From: Arachnia rubra | Lineage (GTDB): Bacteria; Actinomycetota; Actinomycetes; Propionibacteriales; Propionibacteriaceae | Assembly (NCBI RefSeq): GCF_019973735.1 | Contig: NZ_AP024463.1 | Span: 2,728,001-2,792,000 of the forward strand | Direction of reading: 5' to 3' | Length of the DNA stretch: 64,000 nt | Shown: positions 63,902 through 64,000 of the stretch, piece by piece | How positions within the stretch are numbered: position 1 is the stretch's first letter | Layout of the letters: each line of letters starts with the position of its first letter | Program-made: the position numbers and the translations under genes | Notes under the pieces: generated by a model | The model's input: the letters and a program-made list of their open reading frames with translations, nothing else | The model's database searches: none | What the model was told of the DNA's origin: nothing

Positions 63902-64000
63902 AGTTCAGTACCGAAACGTTGCGTTCGCTGTCGCCCTCAAGACGACGGTGATCGCCACGGTCCTGGTCATCCTGGGGCTTTCCGGTTGGGCTCCGTGGCT
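63894..64000 (+). CDS. N-terminus of a membrane protein (partial, cut by the window end)
   Basis: Starts MSEVQYRNVAFAVALKTTVI and continues into a hydrophobic helix (VLVILGLSGWAPW), open to the edge. No ribosome-binding site of its own; translation could be coupled to the overlapping short ORF. Only about 35 residues are seen, so no family can be named. Confidence 0.5.
   Translation, partial: MSEVQYRNVAFAVALKTTVIATVLVILGLSGWAPW

Overview
This window is chromosomal DNA from a high-GC Gram-positive actinobacterium, most likely a member of the Propionibacteriaceae (Arachnia/Tessaracoccus-like). The evidence is GC-rich codon use in most genes, a polyphosphate glucokinase, a MeaB-type chaperone GTPase for methylmalonyl-CoA mutase (propionate metabolism), the actinobacterial fhaA-fhaB-pstP-rodA-pbpA-pknB cluster, a Rv1086-like short-chain cis-prenyltransferase and a topoisomerase I with a Lys/Ala-rich tail. 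The family assignment is inference; the phylum is clear.

Layout, left to right. (1) 1-5.6 kb: lactose utilisation, with a GPH-family transporter (cut by the window edge) and a LacZ-type GH2 beta-galactosidase facing a LacI-family regulator across two operator-like sites. (2) 5.8-12.2 kb: an accessory stretch with an NmrA-like oxidoreductase/HxlR regulator divergon, a complete IS3-family element with 3-bp target duplication, a Tat-exported DUF4185 protein, a GNAT acetyltransferase and two adjacent VapBC-type toxin-antitoxin modules, the second with a frameshifted toxin. (3) 12.4-17.8 kb: housekeeping genes ychF, M18 aminopeptidase, rmuC and ilvA. (4) 18.1-23.4 kb: a second accessory island with an AAA-ATPase/subtilisin-protease pair of the IetAS type (plasmid-stability and anti-phage systems), followed by a secreted PKD-like protein and a lipoprotein of unknown role. 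(5) 23.5-41.4 kb: ispH, a YwiC-like membrane protein, xseAB, a membrane protein/hydrolase pair, a cis-prenyltransferase, then a long minus-strand run topA, CYTH/CHAD-like gene, tmk, holB, DoxX-like membrane protein, ricT and TAP-like peptidase, preceded by a secreted adhesin-like protein. holB is interrupted by an 8-G homopolymer frameshift. (6) 41.6-49.2 kb: an unknown gene, tRNA-Gly(CCC), ppgK, a three-gene FtsX-type ABC exporter with several operator-like repeats upstream, and argS. (7) 49.3-54.7 kb: aldo/keto reductase, UDP-glucose dehydrogenase, an HU protein with strong terminators, and a three-gene WlbA/WlbC/WlbB-like cassette for a diacetamido sugar nucleotide. (8) 54.9-64 kb: meaB and the fhaA-fhaB-pstP-rodA-pbpA-pknB cell-envelope signalling operon, ending in a possible leader peptide and the start of a membrane-protein gene.

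How the genes work together: transporter and LacZ take up and split lactose under LacI-type control; ppgK phosphorylates the glucose released using polyphosphate; the Ser/Thr kinase operon couples growth signals to peptidoglycan synthesis; the amino-sugar cassette and the UDP-sugar dehydrogenase supply envelope polysaccharide precursors. The strongest candidates for something unusual are the IetAS island, the paired toxin-antitoxin modules, the homopolymer frameshift in holB and the operator-rich leader of the ABC exporter.
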